From the NCBI GenBank assembly GCA_900095095.1, contig FMBT01000338.1, positions 186,001 to 250,000 on the forward strand: a stretch of DNA of 64,000 nt. Reading direction: 5' to 3'. Below, in pieces: positions 44,906 to 56,194 of this stretch. The translations under genes and the position numbers were made by a program. The notes below the pieces were generated by a model, which saw only the letters and a program-made list of their open reading frames with translations, had not been told where the DNA came from and did not search any database. Position 1 is the stretch's first letter; each line of letters begins with the position of its first letter. The DNA comes from Fragilariopsis cylindrus CCMP1102 (taxonomy: Eukaryota > Bacillariophyta > Bacillariophyceae > Bacillariales > Bacillariaceae).

Positions 44906-45235
44906 ATGTATAATACCCTGAATTTTTTTGATTTATTCAATCACACTTGCGCACGCACGACTCGACTCGAATGAATCAATCCCTCAATCGACTTCTTCTT
45001 GGGCCGGATCTTTTTGTTTTTTCCTGTTACTGTACTGCCTGTTGTCAGTAACGTTACACTGACAAAAATCTCCACAATAAAAATAATCAGCATCATACAA
45101 TTTGATAATTGATTGCTACAGTACGACGGCAGCAGAGTGGGCAACAACAACAACAACAACAGCAATAACTAACTAACTATAGATTTCTTGGCGTTAGTGT
45201 TGGTGTGTTCTGACGAAGAAGGTTCGACGACGACG
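44906..45235. other. Intergenic, divergent promoter region
   Basis: Between the thioesterase relic (-) and the fucosyltransferase-like gene (+). No feature beyond a (CAA)n run at ~45146-45162. Confidence 0.35.
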
Positions 45236-45365
45236 ATGATGACGACGACGATGACGACGACAATGATAATGTTTCGCACTATATTGCCGTTCCTATTTCT
45301 GCTACTCTTTTTGGTGATCTTTTCATTCGTATCTAATTTTAGTCTTCTCCAAAATAATAATAATA

Positions 45366-45450
<85 letters not shown>

Positions 45451-46771
45451 ATCGTCCTCGTCGTCGCTAGTAGCGTCGTTGGCATTTACAACATCGGCGT
45501 TGACGAATAAGAATGTTACATCGACGACGCTAATAGCAATCAATACGACAACAGCAGCAGCAGCAACAACAGCAACAACAACAGCAGCGACAAACAAAAT
45601 AACGTATGTGTATTATACAAAAGCACGTAAGGATCGATCAGGATCATTCATATATGATATGATTGCTGCATTAGCTTATGTATATAACCTAAATAATAAT
45701 GAGAACAGCAACAATGACAATGACAACGACGACAACGACAACAAAGTAGAATATGTATACGGTGGAGCATGCGGTGGCAGTGGTGGACCGAATACAAAAT
45801 TATTATTTTCACAACATCGTAAACTTATTCATGCAATTGGTCTTGATGAGGTCTTTAAAATAACTAATCGATATCCACAGGGTATAGTAAAACAAAAGAT
45901 ATAAGAATAAGTAAAGAATCAAATACAAGAATCAAATACAATAACAAATACAAATACAATATCAAATAATATAATAATGTCGAAATTAAATTCCAAAAAT
46001 TCGAATTATACTCAAACACAAATTACACAAGATTTTTTGATTTACTTACGGTCATTGGTAGTAATACGTAAAATAGAAAGCAAGGACTATGAGCAACAAG
46101 ACAAAGACCAACAAGATCAAGGGGAGGTGGATGAGAACTATGATACTACTACAAATAATAATAATAAATATAAAGTTGTTGTTCATATCCGTCGTGGTGA
46201 TGTAACACCATGTATGACAGGTCCACCAACAAGGTCAGATAAGATTAAGATAAGTCGATATACACCAAATCTATTATTTTTAAATGTATTACAACAAATA
46301 ATCGATAATAAAACGTATGGAATGAATCTTCAACCAAATGAAGTAACCATATTTTCTACAAGTAGTACAATACAACAATATGAAAATTTTACTATATTTG
46401 AAAAATTAGGTTATAATATAGAGATAAATGGTCCAATTGAAAATGTATGGAAACGTATATCATCTCCTGAAACAAAGATTGTGATATTATCTAAAAGTAG
46501 TTTTTCATATGTTCCTGCATTGTTAGCAAGTGGTGATAATGCTACTACTACTACTACTAATACTAAGATAATATATACACCATTTTGGATGGAAGCACCA
46601 ACAACGACAACGACAACAACGAATAGATCATCAGAATCATTTTGGGATGTAGTTGATCAACAAATATTGAATGATGCCGAGGTAAAAATGAAGGAATTAA
46701 GATCTAAATTTTGTGGTAGTGCCAAGAAAAATCAAATTTCATGGTCTAATGATGATGATAAAGTTTTATGA
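45236..46771 (+). pseudogene. GT11/GT23-like fucosyltransferase, interrupted by two in-frame stops
   Basis: Both parts lie in one frame. The 5' part (45236-45904; ATG 45236 or 45269) has a type II signal anchor (FRTILPFLFLLLFLVIF), a poly-Asn stalk from an (AAT)n tract, then YVYYTKARKDRSGSFIYDMI and VYGGACGGSGGPNTK, like GDP-fucose-dependent transferases. TAA codons follow at 45902 and 45908, then the frame is open again to 46771: VVVHIRRGDV, the HxRRGD signature for GDP-fucose binding, and IVILSKSSFSYVPALLA, the late S-S-F-S motif. A GT-AG intron of a normal length was not found between them, so this is either a nonsense-bearing allele, a short unusual intron, or two genes. Role: Golgi fucosylation, if functional. 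Confidence 0.68.
45354..45448. repeat. (AAT)n microsatellite within coding sequence
   Basis: About 31 AAT/GAT triplets in frame, encoding a poly-Asn stalk with a few Asp. Length is likely polymorphic between alleles. Confidence 0.95.
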
Positions 46772-47025
46772 TGATGATAATTATGCACCATAGTAGTATT
46801 ATAAATCGATACGACTACAGTATGATAAATAAATGATATTAATACTAATACTAATATAGATCTTATTTTGATTTGATTGTTTGAAGCTTCAGACTGGACG
46901 AGGAGCGAGCGAGCGGCACACACAACCGAACAGCTTCTACTTCTTCTTCTTCTTGCAATAATACTATGCATCGTTAATCTTGTAGAATTAACTGCTACTG
47001 GTGTTAACTTTTGCCGTCGTTTCTA

Positions 47026-47931
47026 TTATTTTTGTTGTCGTTGTCGTTGTTGTGGATGTTGTTGTTGATGTTGTTGCTGTTGTTGTTGTTGTTGCTGCTG
47101 CGTTACCAGTAACTCGACCAGATTCTTCTGATAATTTTGTATATCTTGGAATGTCTTAAGAATCGTATCTGAGTTATATGGTGTAACAATATCTTCTACA
47201 AGTACTGGCGATAATACTGGTTGCACTACAAATAACTGATCGCCATCGTGCTGGTCCTGCTGGTTGTTATTAGAAAATGTATTATCGAATGATGTTGGTA
47301 GGATGGTAATATCCTCATTATCCCTTAAGGTGTTTGTTTTTGATGTAGAATCCTTTTTATAGTGACTACGACGATGATGAACTATTGCTTTATGTCGTAA
47401 TTGAAGGATAGTAGCAATTAAACAACATAGAACTACAGTCAAAAGCGGCAGTGCAAAGTTTGCAATTGTAAGTCGACGTAAGTCGTCCTGTACACCATCA
47501 GCATCGTTATCATAAATTGACACTTGACAAACTTGTGGTGGCTGGGATGCATCTTGGTAGGACTCAAATACGATTCCTTTTCTTTCTGCCTCGTATATCC
47601 AATACGAAATACCCGCAACAATATCCTTACAGGCAGGAAACGCTACAGGTTTCTCTAATAATATTGTATTTGTATCCACTAAATTTCGAACACAAAATTT
47701 GTTCATCAAAGGGGTGCTAGCCAGTAAGTCACCCTTACCTCCAACTAATCCACCACAATTGCCTGCATCAAAATTCTCTAACATCCCATCGTATACACTT
47801 CCTTTACTTGCTTCGTTGAAGACCCAATTTGCAGCCGGCCATGTTGTTATTAATTCACTTCGTAAAGCATTATGTCCACATAATGAAACGAACAAACAAA
47901 CAAGATAAAGAACAGAATAGTCACACGCTAG
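47026..47931 (-). pseudogene. iGluR-like receptor, 3' part (late S2 lobe, last TM, tail)
   Basis: The minus-strand frame is open from 47931 but has no ATG (first Met-like start is TTG), so it is a gene fragment or 3' exon. It reads as the end of a periplasmic-binding-type S2 lobe (AGNCGGLVGGKGDLLA; MNKFCVRNLVDTN; FPACKDIVAGISYWIYEAER; PQVCQVSIYD), then a final membrane span (NFALPLLTVVLCCLIATILQ), a basic cytosolic tail and a poly-Gln/His end. That is exactly what the 5' part at 56137-57722 lacks after its third span. The two parts share strand and order but are ~8.2 kb apart. Alternatively it is the 3' end of a second, deleted paralogue. Confidence 0.65.
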
Positions 47932-47982
47932 TCAAATGTATAACAAATGAATAGTCACACGCTAGTCAAATGTATAAAAAAT
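47915..47982. repeat. 34-bp tandem duplication at the fragment edge
   Basis: Two copies of GAATAGTCACACGCTAGTCA + AATGTATAACAAAT (47915-47948 and 47949-47982) with one mismatch, exactly where the open frame of the receptor fragment begins. Confidence 0.9.
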
Positions 47983-48428
47983 GTTTATCGGTTCGATTTG
48001 AAATTCTGTGCTATCTGTGGCGTAACTGTAGCGCTTAAATAATGCAAAGGCTGCAACTCAATCGCATTCTGCTGCAGGGAGCACCAAGTTCAGAGCTGGC
48101 CAACACATAAAGAAGAGTGTAGACGCATCAAAAAGGCTAACAAGAAGAATTCAAGATGATTATAACATGATACTTGCCAATAAAATTAAACAATTAATTT
48201 TAATACTTTTATTTATAAATGAGAATATACGACTGACGACAACAGGTGGGAGACTCGCTATATGCTCTTTGTCATCAAATTATTTCCATTTTGTGTTGTG
48301 GATTCATTTGGCAATCGTTACGTACACCTTTCATGTTGTTACTGTGCGTGATGGTATAGAGTATGTTTTTCTATGGGGTACGCCCAAGATGCATGATGTT
48401 TTTTATCTATTCATCTATTTATATTTCT
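47983..48428. other. Intergenic
   Basis: No gene accepted. The hydrophobic frame 48167-48517 (+) overlaps the 3' end of the F-box gene on the other strand and shows no family motif. Confidence 0.35.
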
Positions 48429-49474
48429 TCAATTCACTAATTCGATTCCGGGTCGTTCCAATTGTAACATTGTTATATTATCTTGAGATAGATCACTTCG
48501 AAACCAACGCATACTAGAAGGAGCATTCCTTACAAATTTTATTAAGGCATTTTGTGTGATTTTCCCATCGCAATATCTAGCGTTCCGAATTGAAACACGT
48601 TCAAGAGATTTGCAACAATGACTGAATATGAAACTCCTTTCATGATTGACCAGATCGGAAAATTCATGCATATCGGTATTAGAGTAGACAGAGAACACCG
48701 AATTGTCCATGTACATTCCTCTTAGATTGTCGGAAAAGCTCATTCCAAAACCATGCAATGAGATATCCGTACTATTATTCGATGTAATTTTTTCCAAGAA
48801 ATGGCAATTCTTTGAAAAGATTCCAAGTGGTATATCACGCATAGACAAATTTGATGAATCGAGTTCAAGTAAATTTGGAACAATATATGATAGAGTGCAT
48901 GTGAGTAAACCAAATTTCGGTATCTGCATTGGTATCAACGGGATAGAAATATCTAACATAGTAATTCCACTCATTCGAATATTTCTTTTAATGTGTTGTA
49001 TAATATCTTCACTAATATTTCTACCATGAAATTTTTGCAAATCATTCACCCGCATGTGTCGATAGAATTGTAACTTGTTTTTTGTCTGAGTATTCAATGA
49101 ATGGTGATATAATTGGTCAATAATGTTTCAATCGAACCACCACCACCACCACCACCACCACCACTACCACCACCTTCGTTCTGTAATGGACTGATTTCAA
49201 ATGTAGGAATAATCCTCCATTCAATCCCTGGTCTGCCATAGCTACCATAACAAATCTGATAAACTTGTTTTGAAACCAGTATCAAATTCCGAAGTTCATC
49301 TTGTGTTTCTCCTAAATAATTGAAGATGCGAAAGAGGAGAGGGATATGCAAATCTAGCAACGATAATACTCCCTTGTTGCTAGTATGTATCATTTTATTT
49401 GTTTCTTCTATGGCATCAAATATTGGCGTATCGTCTCGTGTAATAGCATTGTTATTACTATTTTCTCGTCGCAT
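48429..49474 (-). pseudogene. F-box/LRR-like protein gene with one frameshift
   Basis: From ATG 49474-49472, the first frame encodes an F-box-like segment (LSLLDLHIPLLFRIFNYLGE, NLILVSKQVYQICYG) and the WRIIPTFEI stretch seen in diatom F-box families, then a poly-Gly run. The frame ends at 49094. The sequence continues one register away as QLYHHSLNTQTKNKLQFYRH, MRVNDLQKF, and LRR-like segments (LTCTLSYIVPNLLELDSSN, HGFGMSFSDNLRGMYMDN) to 48429. F-box proteins are SCF ubiquitin-ligase receptors; LRRs choose the substrate. One single-base shift near 49105-49130 could be real decay or an assembly error next to the GGT/GGC repeat at 49137-49173. Confidence 0.6.
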
Positions 49475-50050
49475 TTTCTTTTTTGGTCGCAACAATGCCA
49501 CTGTTTCCAACGACAATGTATATTATTATTGTGAAAGCGACATGTGCAGATGTTGTGTCGATTCGATTCAATAATCTGACAAATATCGGCGCACGAGCTG
49601 CGCCAGGATTTACTTTTGGTAAAAAGCTCGTGCGCCAGGTTCACATTTCCGGAACCCCTTTTTTCGAAATTTTTCGAATAACTTTAAAAAGAAACATCCC
49701 TAAGTAAAAATTGAATTTCTTGACTGACGCACTCTATTCTTGACTCTCACATTTTTTTTTAAATCTTGTGAAGTAAAAAAAAAATGTACGGTATGTGAAA
49801 TTAATTGTACGCTGTTCACACTTCTCCTACTAATCGATCCATTACGTAGCCATACGACGACGACGACAACGACGACAACGACGACAACAAAGTCAACGAC
49901 GACATCCTTCATTATATACGCATCCATACTGTTACTGCAACCTTTATTATAACATAACTTGCCAGCGGGACTGTTAACGACTAGTTTAATAAGCTGTTGG
50001 GAGTTTATATGTTATTTTAATGGCAGTTTACACATCTGGTTCTTGTAACA
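49475..50050. other. Intergenic, divergent promoter region
   Basis: A (GACGAC/AACGAC)n run lies at 49856-49906. A short motif repeats at 49587-49598 and 49626-49641 (GAGCTGCGCCAGG / AGCTCGTGCGCCAGG). No gene. Confidence 0.4.
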
Positions 50051-51337
50051 ATGGGGTTTACCGAAGTTACTTTACGTAAGTTGGAGTTGGATGAGATTGT
50101 TCCGCCTTTGTTGTATTGTGGAAAGATAATCACCCAAGTGGAAAGTTTGAAGTATCTAAGAGGGAAGCAAGGAGGGAGGGAACAAGTTGACAATCTTGTA
50201 TATGATTGTTCACAGATGCCAAATAGTACAACACGTGATACCAATGGTTGGCACGTTCACTGGTTCAATGCTAATCAGCATCGTGGTACGAAGATAATTC
50301 TACACAATGAGAAAGACGAGAAAAAGGACGCAATCTATGTCCATAATACAAAGAATAATAATCCAAGCAAACACATACAGGATTTGGTATCTCATTGTAT
50401 AATCAACCACACTCCTGTCCGCAAGAAGATGCATGAGAAGGGAACCATGGCTACATGTGGTTTACGACGTGAAATCAAATGTTCTGGGTTAACTTGTTAC
50501 TGTCCTGGAAAACATAGTACCGAAAAAACAAAGAAAGCAACTAATAGTCTTATTAATTTTGCAGCTACTGATTTTTTTCGACTCCTGAATAACACACCAA
50601 TGAGAACAATATACCAAAATGACATTGATCAATTAAAACGTGATGATTTAGTATGGCGTGTCAATGATTATCGCCAGAATAAGCACAAAGCTGAACCAAG
50701 AATTAAATTGGCACTACATCCTACTAGTGCAATTTCGATGAATTTGACCAATGCAATGCATGTAGACAAGGATGATGCTATTCGGTCTACTGCAATTTTT
50801 TACTCAAGTCCGTCTAATCCAGGTACAACATTCTTGTTGTTTCCGTTCTACAGGTTAGCAATCGAATGTACATTCACTACCATCTTAAATTGGGATGGGA
50901 AAAAACAATTTCATTGTTCGTGTACTATGCCTACTGGTAGCAATGTATTCTCCTTCTTTAATGGTGCATGGGAAAGTGTCAGAAAGCAAAAGGACATTTT
51001 AAGAATGTTTGAATTAAAAAGACCCAAACGCAGTATGCTTCCGAAGACGAAGATTTATTTCCGTATCAAACACAATGATTGTGCAAGTTATTCATTGCAA
51101 CGACAAGATTATGATTTATATGGTAATAAATATTCTCTCTTGCTTGCTGAAATCGTTGGCATCTGCAACAAGGATACTGAACACAAGAAATACCTTATTA
51201 AATTTGTGAATAGTAAATTATATGATGGTGTATTGACAAAATCTGTATGCATAAAGGATTGTGTTAGTGTCGATATTGTTGAAGAAATGTTATATAAATT
51301 AAAAAACAAACGTAACAATGAATATAATAATATATGA
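50051..51337 (+). CDS. TET/JBP-type Fe(II)/2OG oxygenase-like protein
   Basis: An intact 428-aa single-exon frame. The C-terminal half has the layout of the algal TET/JBP-like oxygenase group: NLTNAMHVDKDD (HxD iron ligands H237, D239), TAIFYSSPSN, FLLFPFYRLAIECTF, then WDGKKQFHCSC with a distal His, H288. Algal relatives typically read MHYDIxDA...WYFVLP...ISWDGRxIKHC. Upstream are Cys/His-rich segments (CGLRREIKCSGLTCYC) that may bind zinc. TET/JBP enzymes hydroxylate methyl groups of 5-methylcytosine or thymine. Substrate is unproven, and the R binding 2-oxoglutarate is not certain. It lies between the two halves of the iGluR-like gene, divergent from the F-box gene. Confidence 0.6.
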   Translation: MGFTEVTLRKLELDEIVPPLLYCGKIITQVESLKYLRGKQGGREQVDNLVYDCSQMPNSTTRDTNGWHVHWFNANQHRGTKIILHNEKDEKKDAIYVHNTKNNNPSKHIQDLVSHCIINHTPVRKKMHEKGTMATCGLRREIKCSGLTCYCPGKHSTEKTKKATNSLINFAATDFFRLLNNTPMRTIYQNDIDQLKRDDLVWRVNDYRQNKHKAEPRIKLALHPTSAISMNLTNAMHVDKDDAIRSTAIFYSSPSNPGTTFLLFPFYRLAIECTFTTILNWDGKKQFHCSCTMPTGSNVFSFFNGAWESVRKQKDILRMFELKRPKRSMLPKTKIYFRIKHNDCASYSLQRQDYDLYGNKYSLLLAEIVGICNKDTEHKKYLIKFVNSKLYDGVLTKSVCIKDCVSVDIVEEMLYKLKNKRNNEYNNI

Positions 51338-51888
51338 ATAATTAACTAAATATTTTTCTATAAGCATTACATACAACTTAATAATGTAGACTGTGCGGAC
51401 GCTTTGTTTATATAAACGAAAAAGATGATAGAACATAACAACAATATGCTACAATTAACATATAAGAAGATAACTGATTTACAATATGGAGATGATGTTG
51501 AATATAAATAGTTTTTATTTATTATACTTTAATATTATTATTACAATCATATGTATTGTATTATTAATTACTACTATTATTAATACGTTTTTCAATTCAA
51601 TTCATATCGTATTGTATATTATTATTATTATTATTATTACGATTAGTACTAGTACTAGTCCTACTACCAGTAGTACTATTGTTACTATTATTACTAGTAC
51701 TCATAACTACTAGTAGTACTACTAGTACTACCAATACAATTACGAATTGACAGTAAAATGGCTGTTTTGTATAATCGATCAAGTATATCGACGAAATTTC
51801 ACCAATCGCTAGCATACCTGCCAGTTTCTCATTACCACCCACCACTTCATGGAACGCTTTATCTATAGCTGCCTGACCAGATGGTAAC
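51338..51888. other. Intergenic with TAN-type simple repeats
   Basis: Between converging genes. 51617-51735 is a run of TTA/ATT and TAG/TAC/CTA triplets (TATTATTATTATTATTATTA, then ACTAGTACTAGT-type units) with partial self-complementarity. No gene. Confidence 0.6.
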
Positions 51889-54800
51889 TTAATTTTTTCT
51901 GTCGTTCTTCCACTTAGTTAAGATCGTTTTAATTGATGCTTTCACAAATTTCCGTTTGGTATCAATGTCGTCTTGTACTTCGAATACTTCTGCTCCTACT
52001 TCTGCTCCTACCATAGTACATTTAACTAAAAATTGTCCATCATTATTAGAAACTTGAGTAAGAATTTCGTCTACCATCATTTGTCTATTTGCAGGTAATT
52101 GTCTCTTTCCAGTTTTTTTGTCTACCATAGTTTTATTTTTGACTGATAGATATTTATGTATCCCAGTATCTATCAAAGCACGTAACTTGTTGTTACCTGC
52201 ATTCGTATTTGAACGACCTCCTGCGCTTAATAGTACATCATTTGGTGATATGACTGATACATAATCTGTGTTGGGTTTTTTCACATCCAACCTGGGACAT
52301 TTCAACTTTTTATCCGTGTGCAGAAGTCCTTTGGTAGAGGTCTCGTATTTTTGTTTTGATACTGCATTCTTTACTTCCTTCTCTTCATCGGTCATCCAAA
52401 GACGCTTTTTCGGATTTTTTTGTTGTTCTTCTAAATAGGCACCCACGTCAACCTTTAAAAGACGACTATCTTCTTCAACATCTTGGGATTGACTTTTCGA
52501 ATCACTATCCTTCGAATCGTCCTGAACAAATGCATTCCATTCGAGAAAAATTCTAGAAAGAAGTCTAGGACGGTCTAGTGCAATCTCTTTATTTGCCGGA
52601 TTAGTTACCAATGTAAAACCAGCTGATTTTCCAGTTAACATACCTTTATGATAACAGATGGATGATTCACAGAACATCTTGTTGGTGCCTTCATAAATAT
52701 GATAGTCATTGTTAGTTTCACAAATCAATTTGTCACATTCGATAGACGTTGTTGCACCTTTGCCTTTACATAATACTAATGATTTCCCAATTCCAAAATG
52801 AAGATTGGTACGATATGATTTGTCCTGGTCGATATGTAACCCAGTTTGCCCACCAGGTGGATATATCAATAATTTATCACCGGATGATGTATCTGGATTA
52901 TTTTTCCACTTATCTAATATGAAACAAATAGTCGGTGCTTCTTCTTGGTAATTTTGAAGAATCCTGTCTGCCCCTCCACCTTTTAAATTCAATTGAATGT
53001 ATGCTCCATCCACCTTGTTTCTTACCACTTGAAAAGCTGAAACAACACCCCAACTATCTTCTTTTTTGAGATTCTTCTCATTCAATAAAAATTTACCTTC
53101 CTTGAGTAAATTTATCACCAAATTGTGATTACAAACACCCTCCGATGGAGTATACACATTGCCTTCACAAGCAATAGGTAGTAAAGGTCTTTTGCTATAC
53201 TCGACATTATCCAAAGTCACCGGTAGGGAGGATTCTTGACTACCAGACAGTAAATTCGTAATAATAGTTTTCGTGGTAGGGTCGAGAGTAATAGATGAGA
53301 CTGTAGTAGTAGTTCCATCAGATTTTTTGTTCATGGTGTTACTGTTGATGGAATCATTCGACACACGTTCAGAATTAAGGCCAGTAGTCTTCGGTCCAGC
53401 TAGGAAAAGTTTGTTTGGGTAGAACATGAAATAAAGTATAAAATAAGGGAATGATATCAGGAAAATGTGAGTAATAGAAATATCAACATCCAATGAACAA
53501 TCTATAATCTCGTAAACACGCACGACGTACCTTTCGCTTCCGTTGTTGTTGTTGTTGTTGTTGTTGTTATACCGTTCTGCTTTTTAGATGATGATGATGA
53601 GGATGATGACGACGACGATGATTTTGAAAAGAAAGAAGATATATCCCCTTGTTTCAAATTGTTTTGACATTTCTGTGTAACACCTGATTCTGATGTTGAT
53701 GATCGTTGTCTGACAGTAGAATGATATGCGGTTTGTGTTCGTTTGACAGAAGAAGAAGGTGCGGTTCGTTTGATAACAGGAGGATGTTTTGAATCGGTAT
53801 TTGAATTAGCATTGGCATTGGCATTGACATTAGTCTTCGACGACGAATAACATATATCGTTATTACCAGAAGATGAGATAGAAGAGTTGTTGTAGTCGTC
53901 ATTTTCTTTGTTGTTGTTATTGTTATTGTTGCTACTACTACCGTAGTTCGCCACCATCTTCACTGCACCTTGTTTCTTTTTTCCACCACCACCACTGACT
54001 CGTTTTCTATTCTTGGTAGTACCAGTGTTGTCCTCAAAGTCCGATTCATCGTTGTCAGTTGCTGCATCACTATCCTCGTCGTATTCTTCTTCTTCCGATT
54101 CTTCGTTGTCATCGATATCCATCAAACTACTAAAATCTGATTCGTTGTCATCATCATCATCGTTTTTGCGTTTGCGACCTGCTTTCTTCTTCTTGGTCAC
54201 TTTTTTTTTCTGTTTCTTCTTTTTCGATACAACCTCTTCTTCTTCTTCTTCTTCTTCACTACTGCTATCATCTGTATAGCTGATATCTTTTATCTGCGAT
54301 GATCGTCTACTAGTACGGCGTCCAGTAGTAGTAGAAGTAGTAGTAGTAGTGATCACGATTTCTTCCTCGTCGTCTTCTTCGTCATCATCATCATTATCGT
54401 TGGAGGATGTTATTACAACACTATTGTTCTTATTGTTGTAATCATTCACCAATGCTGCACATTCTGTTTCGATAAGAACTTCGTCATCTCCATCACGGAC
54501 GCTTCTTTTGTCTTCGTTACCGTCGTCGTTTTCTTCTAACGATGATGATGATGATGATGATGCCGTAGCTGTTGCTTTCGATGATGCTGCTGTTGCTGTT
54601 GCTGTTATCGAGGCACTACTACGTTGAGAACCACGACGACGACGTCCGCTACGTCCACCATTGCCACCATCGTCATCGTCAATTAATAATCGAATAGAAG
54701 AAACAATCACCGATTGTTCTTGACCGGTCGAGGACCATTTAATTAATAGTTCCGAATCTTGTTGTAATTTAGAGAATGATAAACTAGTAGTACTACCATC

Positions 54801-54926
54801 TTTCATTATAATTGGATCCACTATTGTGACCAGATGTTCCGTCTTACCCTGTGTGACATATGCAAGAACTACTGGTACTGGTGCTTTTGCTGTTGCTGCT
54901 GTTTTCTTCATCTTCTTCGGTGGCAT
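51889..54926 (-). CDS. Nuclear protein with PIP box and HxD...H oxygenase-like region
   Basis: Two overlapping minus frames are one gene: exon 1 54926-53531, a 131-nt intron 53530-53400 (GTACGT...CCTAG, phase 1), exon 2 53399-51889: 968 aa. Residues 1-100 read as a folded N-terminus (VLAYVTQGKTEHLVTIVDP); 100-420 are acidic and Lys/Ser-rich with NLS-like KKKQKKKVTKKKKAGRKRK. Residues 426-433, QGDISSFF, match the PCNA-interacting PIP box (QxxhxxFF) exactly. Exon 2 holds a folded domain with LLIYPPGGQTGLHIDQDKSY (H654-x-D656), HFGIGKSLVL and SICYHKG (H716), the ligand spacing of Fe/2OG oxygenases, then a basic tail. The PIP box implies action at replication or repair sites. Enzyme class is inference. 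Confidence 0.72.
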
Positions 54927-55363
54927 GGTTTGATTTGCTTTATTCGGCAGTGTGTGTGTGTGTGTATCGTGTTACGGTACGTTCAATAATGATAGTGGTG
55001 AAAATTTTCGTCGATTCGAGTAGTAGTCGAGACGATTTTCCAATAATAGCAATGAGAAGCAAAAGAATAATCGATTGATATTCACTTTGATTTTTGATTT
55101 TGTCATTGTTTTACCGGGCGCAGTTTCGAAGTTTGTCGGAATGAGACTTTCCATTCTTGAATAAAAAATGTCAGCAAAATATCGAGAATTGCTCAGGTCC
55201 CCCTCGATAAATCAGTCCCGCGTGACTTACAACCAAACAAAACGATCCATCAAAAATCATAGATCATCAAATATCAAATATATCAAATTTAATCAGTGTT
55301 AATAGCACCAACTCCCAAAGAAATTGCTGCCGTTCTTCAGCCTTCGACGATACATTTAAGGAC
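54927..55363. other. Intergenic, divergent promoter region
   Basis: A (GT)n run at 54952-54964 sits 26 bp upstream of the PIP-box gene start. No other feature. Confidence 0.4.
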
Positions 55364-56194
55364 ATGACTGCTACTACTAGTAGTACTAGCAGTACAAGAA
55401 GTATTGTGGTGATGCCAGTAGTGGCAGAATTATGTCGATCATACAAATATAATGATCATATTCTCGTCGAAAAAACGAGAAGAAGACAACAACGAGGAAA
55501 CGTCCAAGAATGGATGTGCATGAGGAGAACTACTCGTCACCATCACCATAACGATCATCATCGTCGTTACAGTTTCAGTCACAGTCACAGTTACTACTTG
55601 CCACCAATTCCAATACTAATAATAGCTGTTGTTGTTTTGAGGTACGATCATGCCCTACGAAAAATAATCAAAATGGTATGTTTGCTATACAGAATATTGC
55701 ATGTGGTGATTTAATTGTTGCACACGAGGATCCTTTTTTTTTAAGCCATACAACAATCCGATGATGAATCTTTTCGCGAAACAACAAAGAATGACAGCAG
55801 TAAAATAAAATCTGCATCATCAACATGCTGGTCTATGGAAATGGATTGGACGTTACAAGATGCAGTACCTCAATTTACGATTTTGTCGAAAGAACATACG
55901 GCAACATTCTGGCATTCCTTCCGAGCAGCGCATTCTGAATTTAAACAGTTTTCCGAGTCCGAATTGGAGGAACGATATATGTATTTAGTAAACAACAACT
56001 CCGACGAGCAGGAACAACAAGCACTACCGCTACTAGTACATGTAATTGAGTTCTTTTTTGTGATGATTGATTCGCTAACGCTACAGTTAGTAGTATCAAT
56101 GACCTTTTTAAATCTAGAATCGTTGTTTGGGCCTTATTACTCCGTAGGTTGTGACGAATTGGTTAATATCGCTTCCTCAACACTACGTATATAG
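55364..56194 (+). CDS. Unidentified two-exon protein with C-terminal hydrophobic segment
   Basis: Exon 1 starts at ATG 55364: Ser/Thr-rich, then HHHHNDHH and a hydrophobic span (YYLPPIPILIIAVVVL). Its donor is uncertain (GTACGA at ~55640 or GTATGT at 55675). Exon 2 best begins after TTTTTTTAAG at 55745 and reads IQQSDDESFRETTKNDSSKI, then WTLQDAVPQFTILSKEHTAT, FWHSFRAAHSEFKQFS, ELEERYMYL and a hydrophobic C-terminus. I have seen the WxLxDxVPxFT pattern in diatom proteins but cannot name a family. Its 3' end (56137-56194) overlaps the last recognisable codons of the iGluR-like 5' part on the other strand, which suggests it was placed into or grew across that gene. Confidence 0.5.

Noticed and set aside
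45169-45597. 142-codon minus-strand frame with a long poly-Leu run
   Set aside because: Antisense of the (AAT)n tract and the Thr-rich stretch in the fucosyltransferase-like gene.
47985-48000. tRNA T-loop-like GGTTCGATT
   Set aside because: No matching acceptor stem, D-arm or anticodon arm around it.
48167-48517. 116-codon hydrophobic plus-strand frame
   Set aside because: AT-rich hydrophobic composition, overlaps the F-box gene end, no family resemblance.
53400-53530. Two separate overlapping genes at 51889-53523 and 53502-54926
   Set aside because: GTACGT donor and CCTAG acceptor join them in phase with a typical 131-nt intron, so one gene is the simpler reading.
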